DNA of 12,894 nt from CAMBDR01 sp046597185 (GCA_046597185.1 JBKJLF010000325.1:1-12894), one strand, 5' to 3'; positions 1-9,088 are shown, numbered from the stretch's first letter. Notes: generated by a model not told the origin, from the sequence alone. Numbers and translations are program-made.

Positions 1-104
1 GGCGCACTCAAATTCGCGAGGTGCCCTTCAATCAACAGGTCCCAAAATTGCTCCAGCGTGTCGGCACCAGGGATGCGGCATGCCATACCGATGATGGCGA
101 TATC
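1..104 (-). other. Start of ketosynthase domain 2 (truncated by window edge)
   Basis: From residue 1768 the protein reads DIAIIGMACRIPGAD followed by LEQFWDLLIEG, the standard opening of a second modular ketosynthase. Only about 34 residues are inside the window, so catalytic residues and module composition cannot be assessed. It shows that the protein is multimodular. Confidence 0.85.
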
Positions 105-3100
105 GTGGTCGCGGAACTGCTGTGCATTCGCATTTGGTGCATCAAAACGCAAGGCAGTACGTGGCACAATCGGTGCAATCCATGCGGGCGCAGCTTCAAC
201 TGGCCGCACCAGCTCGCGCAAATAGTCTGCCAACGAAGCCACTGTTTGATGCTCAAACAAGAGCGTTGGCGGGAGCTTGGCGTTAGCGATGGTACTAAGG
301 CGTTCCGCCAACTTGACTGCGGCTCCCGAATCGAGTCCCAAATCATGGAAATTACGATACATATCGACCTGCATCGGCGCAACCATCAGGAACTCGGCCA
401 CAATCGTTTGCACCGTTTGGTTCCAGTTTTGAAACGGCGACGCAGCCACCGGGCGCGGCGCGACAGAAGCACGCACCGCTGGCACGGGGGTAGCCACCGC
501 CGCAGCGACACGAATCGGCGTGGCGGCGAGCGGCACTACTGCTTCCGCTGGCAGTAAAAACTCGGCCTTACCACTGGATAAGCGGTAGATATCGCGCTCA
601 AATGGATAGGTTGGCAAAGTAATGCGGCGGGTCGTAAAATCGGCATCGTAAGCTTCCCAATCCAGATTGACGCCCTGGCTATACAGTGAGCCAACGCAGG
701 CCAGCAGACAATCAAGACCTTCGCGTCGCCGATCCATTGCAGGGAACACATGCACCGAACGTCCATTGAGCAATGCTCGGGTCAGGTTCGACAAGATCTT
801 GTCCGGGCCACATTCCACAAACACCGAAATTCCTTTTTCCGCAATGTGCTGCACACTTTGCTCAAAGCAAACCGGAACCAATACATGCTCACGCCAATAC
901 GCAGCGTCAAGCGGGATGTCGGTAATCCATTGCGCATTCAAGTTCGAAACGATTGGAATTTTTGGTACGGAGAATTTCACTTCAGCCAGTACGGCGCTAA
1001 AGTCATCGAGCATCGGTTCCAGCATGGGCGTATGGAAGGCGTGCGACACTTGCAATTGGCGGCAGCTTTTCCCCATCGTCGTCACACGTGCCTGAAATTG
1101 CGCGAGCGCCTCCAGTTCACCGGATACCACTTGATGGTTGCCATTATGTGCCGCAAACCACAGGCGGCCCGCGAATGCTGCAAGCACGGGCAGCAACTCT
1201 TCACGCGAAGCAAACACGGCTGCCATACCACCACCCGCAGGCAAAGCATGCATCAAACGCCCCCTGGCCGCAATGATCTTGGTTGCGTCTGCCAGACTCA
1301 TGACGCCTGCCAGACAGGCAGCAGCATACTCACCCACACTATGGCCGAGCATACAGGCCGGACGCACGCCCCAGTCCAGTAACATGCGACCCAATGCGTA
1401 GTCAATCGTGAACATGAGCGGTTGCGTGACATTGGTTTGCGCCAGCAAAGAATCGTGACTATCATGATCATACAGGCAGGCCAGCAGCGGCTTTTCCAAA
1501 TACGGATCAAAATAACTCGCGCACTCATCGACCACGCTACGGAACGAAGGCAGCGCCTCATACAGGCTACGCCCCATGCCCGGATATTGTGCGCCCTGGC
1601 CAGTGAACATCAGTGCCACGGCGGGTTCTATCAGCGATGGCAGTGCTGTGATGTGTTCAATCTGTTCCAATTTATCGGCCAAATTTTCGGTTGTGTCGGC
1701 AACAACCGAAAATCTGTGCAAAAAGTGCCGCCGACCGATGTGCTCCGAATAGCAAACATTGGCCAATGATACGTTAGGGGTGTGGCGCAAATAAGCCGCC
1801 AGTTCGGTGGCACGACGACGGGCTGCCGCATCACTGCGTGCCGACAAACACAGCAAATGCAAGGGCCGCGCATCTTGCTCCACAGCTATAGGTGGAACCA
1901 CCTGTGGGCTTTCCTCCAGCACCATATGGCAATTGGTGCCACCAAAGCCAAATGAATTGATGGCGGCGCGACGCGGCGTATTCTCCGGCGTATCCCATGC
2001 CTTGGTTTCGCCCAATAGCAAAAATGGCGTTTCGGCGAAGTTGATCTCCGGATTGGGTTGAGACAGATGAATGCTCGGTGGCATTTGACGGTGTTGTAGC
2101 GCCAAGACCATTTTAATCAAACCAGCAACACCGGCTGCGGCCAACAGATGGCCGATATTGGCTTTCACAGAGCCAATTGCGCATTCGGTTTTTTGTGCCC
2201 CGTTTTCGGCAAAAGCGAGTGCCAATGCCCGCACTTCACTGGGGTCACCAATGGCAGTACCGGTTCCATGCGCCTCGACGTACTGAATGTCGCAGGCATT
2301 GATTTTACCGTCGCGATAAGCGTCGGAGATGGCAATGCGTTGCCCGTCCGGATTGGGTGCCATCACGCCGAGCGAACGGCCATCATTATTCACCACCGAG
2401 CGTTTGATCACACCCAACACTTCATCGCCATCGGCCAAGGCACGCGCCAATGGTTTCAGCAGCACCGCGCCCAAGCCTTCACCGGGCACAAAACCATCCG
2501 CACTGGCATCGAATACTTTACAACGTCCCGATGGCGAGAGCGTATTGGCACGGGCAAACAATTGATACGGGGTTGGCGTCAGGTTCAAATTCACACCGCC
2601 TGCAATCGCCATTTCGCATTCGCCGCGACGAATGCTGTCGCAGGCCAGATGGACGGCGACCAACGACGACGAGCATGCCGTATCGATTGTCATGCTTGGC
2701 CCTTTCAGGTTCAGCATGTGCGAAGTACGGGCAGCGATCATGTTCAACAAATTACTGACAGCGGTATTGGGCGGCAATTCGCTCTCACCGAAGCGCTCTT
2801 TCCACTCTGCCACCAAGGCATCTTGCTGAGCCAGCGACAGCTTGCCAAAGCTCTCAAAGCGACGCAAGCGCATCAAGTCCAGTGCATGCACATGATGCTC
2901 AAAATAATTGTTATGGCTGGCACCCGCAAACACACCGATGCGGCGGCCATCACTACGCGGCCCGGAATAACCCGCGCGCTCCATTACCTGCCATGAGATT
3001 TGCAGAAACAGGCGCTGTTGCGGGTCCATGACCATTGCTTCTTCTTTGCTGATCTGGAAGAATTCGGCATCGAATGCATAAGCGTCTTCAATAAAACCGC

Positions 3101-5405
3101 CCCAGCGAGAATTAGTCTTGCCCGGTTCGGACTCGCCCGCCTTATAGTACAAATCAGGGTTCCAGCGGTCGGCTGGTACTTCGGTGATGGAGTCCGTACC
3201 CGTGGTCAGGTTATGCCAAAATGCCTCCGGCGTATTGGCTCCGGGGAAACGACAAGCAACGGCAATGATTGCAATATCTTCGCCCTGGGTCAATGGCACC
3301 ACGGCAATCTCTTCAGGTGCGCTTTCAGGGACCTTGGCTGGTTGACTTAAATGATTCTCGATATAGTCCGCCATTTCGTGAATGGTTCGGCATTGCAATA
3401 AGAACTCATGTGTCAGTTCGGTTTCAAATTCCCGTTCCAGTTGCCCCAGAATCTGAACTGCCTTGAGTGAGGTGCCGCCCAATGAGAAAAATGGCTTATC
3501 AATCGGCAATTGTGCTGGCTCACGACTGAGTGATTCAGCCCAGATCTTGCGGATTCGTTGCTGCGCAATCGACAAACCAGTTTCTTCCTCGGCGATTTGG
3601 CTAACCTCATTGAGCAACTGCTGCGCCGTGAAGGTGGTTGCGGCAAATTCACCCTCGCGGAATGAATTTAATAATTGGAAACGCTGTAGCTTACCACTGG
3701 TGGTGCGTGGCACCGATTTGACCTGCACCACGTAGTCAAGAGGAATTGCGAACTCAACATTAATATGGCTCCATAATTGTGCCAAAATCTGAGTTGCTGT
3801 GAATGGGCTGGAAGCTGGGCGACGTATTGCGACAAACAAGACTACTTGCTCGCGTCCAAGTGCGGCATCATGCCAACCACAGACCACCACCCTGCCCGAT
3901 TGTACGCCTTTGATTTCTTCCGCACGAAACTCGATGTCGTGAGCAAAAAACTTTTGCCCGTTGATAAAAATAATGTCCTTGGCACGTCCGGTAATACTCA
4001 AACGGGCCGCATTGATAAATCCCAAATCACCGGTACGCAACCAATCGCCGTCAAACGAATCGCGATTGGCATCGGGGTTATTGTAATAGCCTTTGGTGAC
4101 GTTATCACCACGTATCTGGACGTGGCCGATAATGCCTTCCTGCACCGTTTCACCATCGTCATTGACAACCCGAATCTCACAACTTGGCACCGGGCTGCCC
4201 TCGTCCACAATCAGCACGGCTGATTCGCTTTCGTTGCCAATCTCCAATTGGCCGCCCGCAGCCAGCAAGCTTCGTTCCACCGGATGCACCATTGGCTCGG
4301 TATTGAGCGGCGGAAAAGACACCGCCAAACTGGCTTCGGCCATACCATACACCGGGAACATGGCGCTCGGAACCAGTCCGGTCGGTGCCAGTGTCTCCAT
4401 GAATTCCCGCATGACTGCTACCGCAATCGGTTCAGCGCCATTGAAAATCAGGCGCAAGCACTTCAGGTCGAGTGCGTTAATATGTGATTCCTGGATTTTC
4501 CCCAACAGCAGGCGATAGCCAAAATTGGGGGAACCGGTAAAGGTAGCGCGATGCTGTGCAATTTTCTCCAACCACACCAGAGGGCGTTGTGCAAACTTGA
4601 AAGGGGAAATATTGATTTGATCAACTTTGGCTGCAACCGGGGTCAAATGAAAGCCGATCAAACCCATATCATGGCTATACGGCATCCAACTCAGAAACGA
4701 TTCCCCTGGCACAATCTCCATACGGGTGATAATTGCCTCGACATTGGTGATCAGGTTGCGATGGCTCAGCATGACGCCTTTGGGCTTGCCGGTACTGCCG
4801 GAACTATACTGAATAAAGGCCAGTGCATCGCCATGGGTTGGAGTATATTCGCCAGAACTGCCATGTTCATCAAGTTGGGACGGTGTGAGTACCTGCATGC
4901 CTTCAATGCCCAGCAATTGCTCCAACTCGCTCAGGCGCTCGCTAAAGCGCTGCTCACTTAACAATGGCGGCTTATCCAACTGCTCCCAGATACCCTGTAA
5001 CTTGGTCAGGGAATTATTCACCTGGACAAAGGAAGTCGGATAGGCCATCGGCACCGCAACGATCCCGCCCAACATGCAAGCCCAAAAACTGATAACAAAA
5101 TCAATACCACTATTGAATACTAATAGCACCGGTGTTCCGGCAGCAAAGCCCGCCGCACGCAATCCTGCCAACCGAATTTCGGCGCGTGCCAATACTTCGG
5201 CATAAGACAATCGAATTTCGCTTTCATCATCCTGGACAAACACGATCCCACCCAATGGGTCCGCTGCTGCATCAATCAAAAACTGGGCGAGTGAGCCATT
5301 CGCATCTAATTGACCCGCCACCGGCTCGGCTACAATATGGGAAAAATTAGCGAGCACGGGAGCACGTCGAGCCTTAGTTGCCGATTTTGATTTTTTCATT
5401 GCCAT
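1..5405 (-). CDS. Type I polyketide synthase with N-terminal fatty acyl-AMP ligase (partial, 3' end outside window)
   Basis: About 1800 residues are visible, and the frame is open through the left edge. Domain order, with residues counted from the ATG at 5405: FAAL 15-580, ACP 615-682, KS 710-1165, AT 1263-1560, Ala/Pro/Val-rich linker 1623-1655, ACP 1660-1735, second KS from 1768. All visible catalytic residues are present (see the domain entries). There is no ketoreductase, dehydratase, enoylreductase or methyltransferase between AT and the second ACP, so module 1 should leave a beta-keto group. The family activates a fatty acid as acyl-AMP, loads it on the adjacent carrier protein without CoA, and extends it with malonyl units in the cytoplasm. 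The start is supported by AGGAG five bases upstream; the N-terminus is Lys/Arg-rich. It is the last visible gene of the exporter operon, after a 113-base gap. The final product cannot be told from this fragment; later modules could be PKS or NRPS. Confidence 0.96.
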   Translation of the reverse strand, partial: MAMKKSKSATKARRAPVLANFSHIVAEPVAGQLDANGSLAQFLIDAAADPLGGIVFVQDDESEIRLSYAEVLARAEIRLAGLRAAGFAAGTPVLLVFNSGIDFVISFWACMLGGIVAVPMAYPTSFVQVNNSLTKLQGIWEQLDKPPLLSEQRFSERLSELEQLLGIEGMQVLTPSQLDEHGSSGEYTPTHGDALAFIQYSSGSTGKPKGVMLSHRNLITNVEAIITRMEIVPGESFLSWMPYSHDMGLIGFHLTPVAAKVDQINISPFKFAQRPLVWLEKIAQHRATFTGSPNFGYRLLLGKIQESHINALDLKCLRLIFNGAEPIAVAVMREFMETLAPTGLVPSAMFPVYGMAEASLAVSFPPLNTEPMVHPVERSLLAAGGQLEIGNESESAVLIVDEGSPVPSCEIRVVNDDGETVQEGIIGHVQIRGDNVTKGYYNNPDANRDSFDGDWLRTGDLGFINAARLSITGRAKDIIFINGQKFFAHDIEFRAEEIKGVQSGRVVVCGWHDAALGREQVVLFVAIRRPASSPFTATQILAQLWSHINVEFAIPLDYVVQVKSVPRTTSGKLQRFQLLNSFREGEFAATTFTAQQLLNEVSQIAEEETGLSIAQQRIRKIWAESLSREPAQLPIDKPFFSLGGTSLKAVQILGQLEREFETELTHEFLLQCRTIHEMADYIENHLSQPAKVPESAPEEIAVVPLTQGEDIAIIAVACRFPGANTPEAFWHNLTTGTDSITEVPADRWNPDLYYKAGESEPGKTNSRWGGFIEDAYAFDAEFFQISKEEAMVMDPQQRLFLQISWQVMERAGYSGPRSDGRRIGVFAGASHNNYFEHHVHALDLMRLRRFESFGKLSLAQQDALVAEWKERFGESELPPNTAVSNLLNMIAARTSHMLNLKGPSMTIDTACSSSLVAVHLACDSIRRGECEMAIAGGVNLNLTPTPYQLFARANTLSPSGRCKVFDASADGFVPGEGLGAVLLKPLARALADGDEVLGVIKRSVVNNDGRSLGVMAPNPDGQRIAISDAYRDGKINACDIQYVEAHGTGTAIGDPSEVRALALAFAENGAQKTECAIGSVKANIGHLLAAAGVAGLIKMVLALQHRQMPPSIHLSQPNPEINFAETPFLLLGETKAWDTPENTPRRAAINSFGFGGTNCHMVLEESPQVVPPIAVEQDARPLHLLCLSARSDAAARRRATELAAYLRHTPNVSLANVCYSEHIGRRHFLHRFSVVADTTENLADKLEQIEHITALPSLIEPAVALMFTGQGAQYPGMGRSLYEALPSFRSVVDECASYFDPYLEKPLLACLYDHDSHDSLLAQTNVTQPLMFTIDYALGRMLLDWGVRPACMLGHSVGEYAAACLAGVMSLADATKIIAARGRLMHALPAGGGMAAVFASREELLPVLAAFAGRLWFAAHNGNHQVVSGELEALAQFQARVTTMGKSCRQLQVSHAFHTPMLEPMLDDFSAVLAEVKFSVPKIPIVSNLNAQWITDIPLDAAYWREHVLVPVCFEQSVQHIAEKGISVFVECGPDKILSNLTRALLNGRSVHVFPAMDRRREGLDCLLACVGSLYSQGVNLDWEAYDADFTTRRITLPTYPFERDIYRLSSGKAEFLLPAEAVVPLAATPIRVAAAVATPVPAVRASVAPRPVAASPFQNWNQTVQTIVAEFLMVAPMQVDMYRNFHDLGLDSGAAVKLAERLSTIANAKLPPTLLFEHQTVASLADYLRELVRPVEAAPAWIAPIVPRTALRFDAPNANAQQFRDHDIAIIGMACRIPGADTLEQFWDLLIEGHLANLSA
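201..428 (-). other. Acyl carrier protein domain 2 of the PKS
   Basis: Residues about 1660-1735. The phosphopantetheine Ser1693 lies in DLGLDSGAAV. The tail LFEHQTVASLADYL is typical of PKS carrier proteins. It follows the AT directly after an Ala/Pro/Val-rich linker of about 30 residues, which leaves no room for reductive domains. Confidence 0.88.
726..1619 (-). other. Acyltransferase domain of PKS module 1 (predicted malonyl-specific)
   Basis: Residues about 1263-1560. GQGAQ begins at 1269, the nucleophile Ser1356 sits in GHSVGE, and HAFH at 1455-1458 carries the catalytic His1458. The HAFH signature is the usual marker of malonyl-CoA preference (methylmalonyl domains usually carry YASH), so a malonyl extender is inferred. 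The post-AT linker ends with LPTYPFERD around 1597-1605, as in most cis-AT synthases. The cis AT makes module 1 independent of the separate acyltransferase at 9883-10869. Confidence 0.92.
1911..3278 (-). other. Ketosynthase domain 1 of the PKS
   Basis: Residues about 710-1165, opening with DIAIIAVACRFPG. The catalytic triad is intact: Cys911 in DTACSSS, His1046 in VEAHGTGT and His1086 in NIGHL, with spacings of 135 and 40 residues as usual for elongating ketosynthases. The domain ends with SFGFGGTN around 1151-1158. The active-site Cys argues for true condensation rather than a KSQ loading decarboxylase. It should join the FAAL-loaded acyl chain to malonyl-ACP. Confidence 0.93.
3360..3563 (-). 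other. Acyl carrier protein domain 1 of the PKS (FAAL partner)
   Basis: Residues about 615-682. The phosphopantetheine site is LGGTSLKAV with Ser646. It lies between the FAAL C-terminus and the first KS, the expected position for the carrier that receives the activated fatty acid. The LGGTSL motif resembles NRPS-type or FAAL-linked carriers more than the GLDS type seen in ACP2 of the same protein. Confidence 0.88.
3666..5363 (-). other. FAAL (fatty acyl-AMP ligase) domain of the PKS
   Basis: This is an ANL-superfamily adenylating domain, residues about 15-580. Visible motifs are the P-loop SSGSTGKPKG at 201-210, WMPYSHDMG at 240-248, NGAEPI at 322-327, the YGMAE motif at 353-357, TGD at 458-460, GRAKD at 473-477, and a C-terminal TTSGK whose Lys572 is the expected A10 lysine. 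The stretch FAQRPLVWLEKI at 271-282 and GSPNFGYRL just after it match FAALs rather than acyl-CoA ligases or amino-acid A domains. FAALs form acyl-AMP and pass the acyl group to a carrier-protein phosphopantetheine. Chain length cannot be read reliably by eye. Confidence 0.92.
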
Positions 5406-5518
5406 ATTTTCTCCTGGATAAGTAAGTAACGCACCCGCCACTCCTCGTTTCAAGCGGCGGGATGGGAAAGCTGTCGAAACCCTTCGGCTCCGGCAATCGT
5501 TTCCCGGTTATTTTCCTG
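5406..5518 (-). promoter_or_regulatory. Exporter-PKS intergenic leader with ribosome binding site and hairpin
   Basis: This 113-base gap is the only sizeable break in the operon. It holds AGGAG (plus-strand CTCCT at 5411-5415), five bases before the PKS ATG. It also holds a 6-bp GC-only inverted repeat, CCCGCC at 5434-5439 and GGCGGG at 5456-5461, with a 16-base loop. No U-run follows the stem in the direction of transcription, so it does not look like an intrinsic terminator. It may be an RNA structure that modulates PKS expression. I see no convincing -35/-10 pair. Confidence 0.4.
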
Positions 5519-7858
5519 CTAACGCCCTGCCACAAGCCTTTTTCTGGCTCTGCGTTCTTCAAGCTTGGTGTCTATCGAGTAAAGCAGCGCTGGCGTCAAG
5601 GTCAAATCGGCCAGCAGTGCGAGCACGATAACCACGCTTATCAAGATACCGAAATAAAAGTTGGGCTGGAAATCTGCCGCTAAAAACACCAGAAATGAAC
5701 ACATCAAAGTGATGGTTGTTGCCGCTGCGGGTGTACCGATATGGGCCATCGTTTCAATCGCCGACTCTTTGGGGGGGCTGCCTTCATTTCGATATTTGAA
5801 GTAATGAGAAAGCAAATGCACCGTATCATCGACCGCGATACCCAGCCCCAATGCCGCGACCATCAGCGTACCAACATCAAGCATAATGCCGAAGGCACCC
5901 ATCATACCGAGCACGATAATCAGTGGGCCGACGTTGGCAAACACGCTGACCACGCTCGCAGTCAGGGTCCGAAACATCAACAACAACAACGGCAAAATCG
6001 TCAGTACATCAAAGCCCAGCGACGATATCAGGCTTTCGGTGATATTGTTACCCATATTGGTATAAAGCACGTCACGTCCGGTAAATTCAATAGTGACATG
6101 GGTCAGATTCTGTTTGGCCCAGGTACTGATTTTATCGATATTGGTGCGACTGACCCGGGTCGATACCAGCGGGCGCACCACCGTAATCCGCGACGCGGAA
6201 CTGGCGATATTCATACGGTCATTAATATCCTGCCCAACAGGCACCGACAAGCTGTATAGCAACAAATATTGCGCGATTTCTTCCGAACTGTTTGGCACAA
6301 CATGAAATGCCGGATCATCAGCATGCATGGATCGATTAATGTTACGCACAATCGTAGATAAGGAATACACGTTACGGAAATTGCCGGGCGCTTCACTTGA
6401 CAAATAACGGCTGAACTTGTCCAGATCCTTCATATATTCCACTGTCTTGACCGAGTCGTTGCCTTTGCCACGTACCACAATTTCGTACACCGCACCACCG
6501 GAGCCACGCGTTTCAACAAAATTAATTGCGTCACGGAACCAATAGCCAGTTTTGAAGTAAAGCACCGGATTCGAGTCAACCACCAACTGCGGCGTAAACA
6601 AGGCGAACAGTGCGGTCACCGCAACCCAGACCAAAATCACCTTCTTGGCATTGGTCACAGCAAAAACACCCATGCGCTGGAACACCCCCGACAAGTCAAA
6701 TCGTACCGACAATGAACGCCGGGCGTGTTTTGGATAAAAACTCAGCAACGCTGGCACGACGGTCACCGATAACAATGTCAGCACCACCGAACCAACGCAG
6801 GCGACAAACCCGAGCCGCGTGATTGGCACCACATTACCGACCATAAAGGATGCAAACCCCAGTGCGGTTGCAACATTGGTGAGGATGATGGGCCACAAAT
6901 TATCTTCCAAAGAGTATCGGGCAGCATCTGGCGAACTCATGTTTTTGGCCTTCGCATCCAGGAAGGTCGAGAGCAAGTGCATGACGGTGGCTACCGTCAT
7001 GCCAAGTAATAGCTGAGGAGAAGAAACGGTGACGGCATTGAGCTTAAAATCAAGTAAGCCATTGATGCCCATCGTCACCAGGATGGTCGCAATGCCGATC
7101 AGCAACGGAATCACCATGGCCCAAACAGAAAAGAACATCACGCCAAGAATGATAATCATCACCACCAACAAGATTGGCATCAGGCGTCCAACGTCAGACT
7201 GCGCAACCTGATCGAATGCTTCGTCGGTAATTGGCCCACCGGCAATGTGATATTTATAACCGCTGATCTTGGACTCGGCAGCCAAAATTTTAGATAACTG
7301 CTTATACACATCCGCTGGCAATATCTTTACCACCAAATTGGGCGCGAATTTCCCCCTGATCACGGCAACTTGCTTATTGGTACTGATAAGCGCACCAATA
7401 ATCAACGGCTCCTTGTTGATGTAATCGGTTGCGCTACGCAATCTTTCAGCATCGACAGGCTTATCGGAAGGAAACAAATCCTCCACCGAGATGCCACTTT
7501 CAACCGCACGCGTGGCCTGGAAATTGGTCAGTGAATCGACGCGAATCACGCCCTGCACCTTCCACAATTGCTCGGTCAAGCGCTGGATTGATTCGATCGC
7601 CGGTTTTTGCAGGATACCTTTTTCGTCTTCAAACGCGACCACAAAAGTATCATCATTGCCGAATTCCCGGATAAATTTATCGTAACTTGCGAGGTAAGGA
7701 TCATCTTCTTCAAACCAAATCCGATAGTTGGCATCGAATGAGATTCGAGAAACAAAGGTGGACATAAAAATCACAGCGAGCGTCATCACAATGAGAACCG
7801 GAATACGGTAATTTATGACCCATGCGGCATATTTTGAAACGAAATTATCGATTTTCAT
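5519..7858 (-). CDS. RND/MMPL-family lipid exporter (inner-membrane permease)
   Basis: 779 residues, the usual size for MMPL/HpnN-like members of the RND superfamily. It shows the duplicated layout: TM1 at about 18-36, periplasmic loop to about 224, a TM bundle at about 225-375, TM7 at about 405-423, a second periplasmic loop to about 610, then TM8-12 to about 765 and a basic cytoplasmic tail. The second half has the proton-relay motif GIAVDDTVHLL with Asp677 and Asp678. The matching site in the first half, GMTVATVMHLL, has Ala290 and Thr291 instead. The family uses the proton gradient to move lipids or hydrophobic molecules across or out of the inner membrane. It begins 11 bases after the barrel gene with no good Shine-Dalgarno, which suggests translational coupling. 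The cargo is inferred to be the PKS product, from position only. Confidence 0.92.
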   Translation of the reverse strand: MKIDNFVSKYAAWVINYRIPVLIVMTLAVIFMSTFVSRISFDANYRIWFEEDDPYLASYDKFIREFGNDDTFVVAFEDEKGILQKPAIESIQRLTEQLWKVQGVIRVDSLTNFQATRAVESGISVEDLFPSDKPVDAERLRSATDYINKEPLIIGALISTNKQVAVIRGKFAPNLVVKILPADVYKQLSKILAAESKISGYKYHIAGGPITDEAFDQVAQSDVGRLMPILLVVMIIILGVMFFSVWAMVIPLLIGIATILVTMGINGLLDFKLNAVTVSSPQLLLGMTVATVMHLLSTFLDAKAKNMSSPDAARYSLEDNLWPIILTNVATALGFASFMVGNVVPITRLGFVACVGSVVLTLLSVTVVPALLSFYPKHARRSLSVRFDLSGVFQRMGVFAVTNAKKVILVWVAVTALFALFTPQLVVDSNPVLYFKTGYWFRDAINFVETRGSGGAVYEIVVRGKGNDSVKTVEYMKDLDKFSRYLSSEAPGNFRNVYSLSTIVRNINRSMHADDPAFHVVPNSSEEIAQYLLLYSLSVPVGQDINDRMNIASSASRITVVRPLVSTRVSRTNIDKISTWAKQNLTHVTIEFTGRDVLYTNMGNNITESLISSLGFDVLTILPLLLLMFRTLTASVVSVFANVGPLIIVLGMMGAFGIMLDVGTLMVAALGLGIAVDDTVHLLSHYFKYRNEGSPPKESAIETMAHIGTPAAATTITLMCSFLVFLAADFQPNFYFGILISVVIVLALLADLTLTPALLYSIDTKLEERRARKRLVAGR

Positions 7859-7869
7859 AGGGAGTCAAT

Positions 7870-9078
7870 TCAAAAGTTATTCCTGAAAAATACATGCAAA
7901 ACCCCGTCCTTCCTTTCGGCATAACGAGGGCCGGGGAAATAGTCACGCGTAGACGTATAGCGTATTCCTGCAACAGTGTTTTCGGTCGGACTGGCAGTGT
8001 ATTCCGCGCGGTAAACATGCGCCTGACGTTGATCCAGATCCCAAAATAAACCCGCTCTTATTTGTTGCTTGTAGTGATCATTGAAGGTCCAACGTATTGC
8101 CGCAAAGAGATCGTTCTGATTCAGTTCGAGTTTTCTCACATTACTGGAACTGGCCAAATATTCGGCAAAGAATGACAGGTCAGAATGCTTCCATGCGGAA
8201 CTAATGGTATATTCTGCACCTAGCGCATACAACAGTGCGCGGCGGTTGCCTTCCTGTTGCGTGGTACGGTAAGAAAATTCCCCTTTCAGCAGTAGCTCTT
8301 TAACGGTCTTGGTTACTTCCAAGGCCAGACGCTGGGCACGATAAGTTCTTCCTACCAGACCATCGTGGGTTGAATTAATCCCGAAGGTCGCATTGCGTTC
8401 AAGGCCATTGAAAAAACTGACCCCAAAATCAAAGCCATCGGCATTTTGAAAATACCGTGCCGCCCATTGATTGTCGTGCCGCCCGGAATCGGCATAAGTA
8501 ACAGGCAAACCGCCGCTGAAACTGTAAAAAGAATGTGGCCCCGCAAAACGGGACGGCTGATAAAACGGCAGCCAATAGAAGCTTAACTCACCATTATCAA
8601 ACCGCTTGCGCAGCCGTACTGCCGGAATACCAACTTTAAGCGGTTCCACCAGATCTTCTTCGTAATCACGCGGATTAACGATGTCAATCGGACTAATGCT
8701 TTCCACGCTCCCCCAGACAACCAGCTGATTACCAACACGAACATCCCATTGCGGCGTACCGTACTGCACCCACAACTCATCGAATCGGGCCACATCACGG
8801 TCATTATTGTAGGAGTCCTTACGCAAAAAACCGCGTGCGGCAAACGACACAGCGGAATTCACCTTATACGATGCCTCCAACTGCAGCTTATAAGCGAGTT
8901 CCTTATCGGTTTGCTGCCTGTTTGCCGCAAAAACCGGGTAGCCATTATATTCGGCTTCGACAAATCCACGCGAGGCGAATTGTGCGAAGGCGAGCGAACC
9001 CGTCAACAAACCCGCAGCCGCAACAATAATCCTGATTGCAGTGCGTTTTTGGTGTACGCCATCTTGTTTGGTAACCAT
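7870..9078 (-). CDS. Outer-membrane beta-barrel protein, DUF1302-like
   Basis: 402 residues. An N-terminal signal peptide has a hydrophobic stretch at about 16-30 and likely cleavage after AFA, before QFASRG. The mature part is rich in alternating aromatic/polar strands. The stretch around VVWGSVESISPIDIVNPRD resembles the conserved VVWG...NPRD region of DUF1302-type barrels, and the chain ends in Phe, the classic outer-membrane assembly signal. It is shorter than typical DUF1302 proteins (usually 500 or more residues), so the family call is tentative while the barrel call is firm. AGGGA lies seven bases before the ATG. It sits between the LolA-like and exporter genes with 10- and 11-base gaps, so co-expression is expected. 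I infer an outer-membrane exit or insertion site for the exported lipid; a general porin or structural role is the alternative. Confidence 0.82.
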   Translation of the reverse strand: MVTKQDGVHQKRTAIRIIVAAAGLLTGSLAFAQFASRGFVEAEYNGYPVFAANRQQTDKELAYKLQLEASYKVNSAVSFAARGFLRKDSYNNDRDVARFDELWVQYGTPQWDVRVGNQLVVWGSVESISPIDIVNPRDYEEDLVEPLKVGIPAVRLRKRFDNGELSFYWLPFYQPSRFAGPHSFYSFSGGLPVTYADSGRHDNQWAARYFQNADGFDFGVSFFNGLERNATFGINSTHDGLVGRTYRAQRLALEVTKTVKELLLKGEFSYRTTQQEGNRRALLYALGAEYTISSAWKHSDLSFFAEYLASSSNVRKLELNQNDLFAAIRWTFNDHYKQQIRAGLFWDLDQRQAHVYRAEYTASPTENTVAGIRYTSTRDYFPGPRYAERKDGVLHVFFRNNF

Positions 9079-9088
9079 GATGGTGTCC

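Noticed and set aside
430..730. A possible ketoreductase or dehydratase between AT and ACP2.
   Set aside because: The stretch reads as the post-AT linker ending LPTYPF, then Ala/Pro/Val-rich sequence. There is no Rossmann GxGxxG or DH HxxxG motif and too few residues for either domain.
21..1561. Several plus- and minus-strand frames of 60-210 residues over the ACP/AT region.
   Set aside because: The continuous minus-strand frame from 5405 explains this DNA with AT and ACP motifs. The others have no motifs or ribosome sites.
2148..2996. A 282-residue open frame on the plus strand.
   Set aside because: It lies wholly antisense to the PKS ketosynthase, whose catalytic motifs are intact in the minus frame. 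The plus-strand translation is His/Gln/Arg-rich without recognisable domains. It is a shadow of coding bias.
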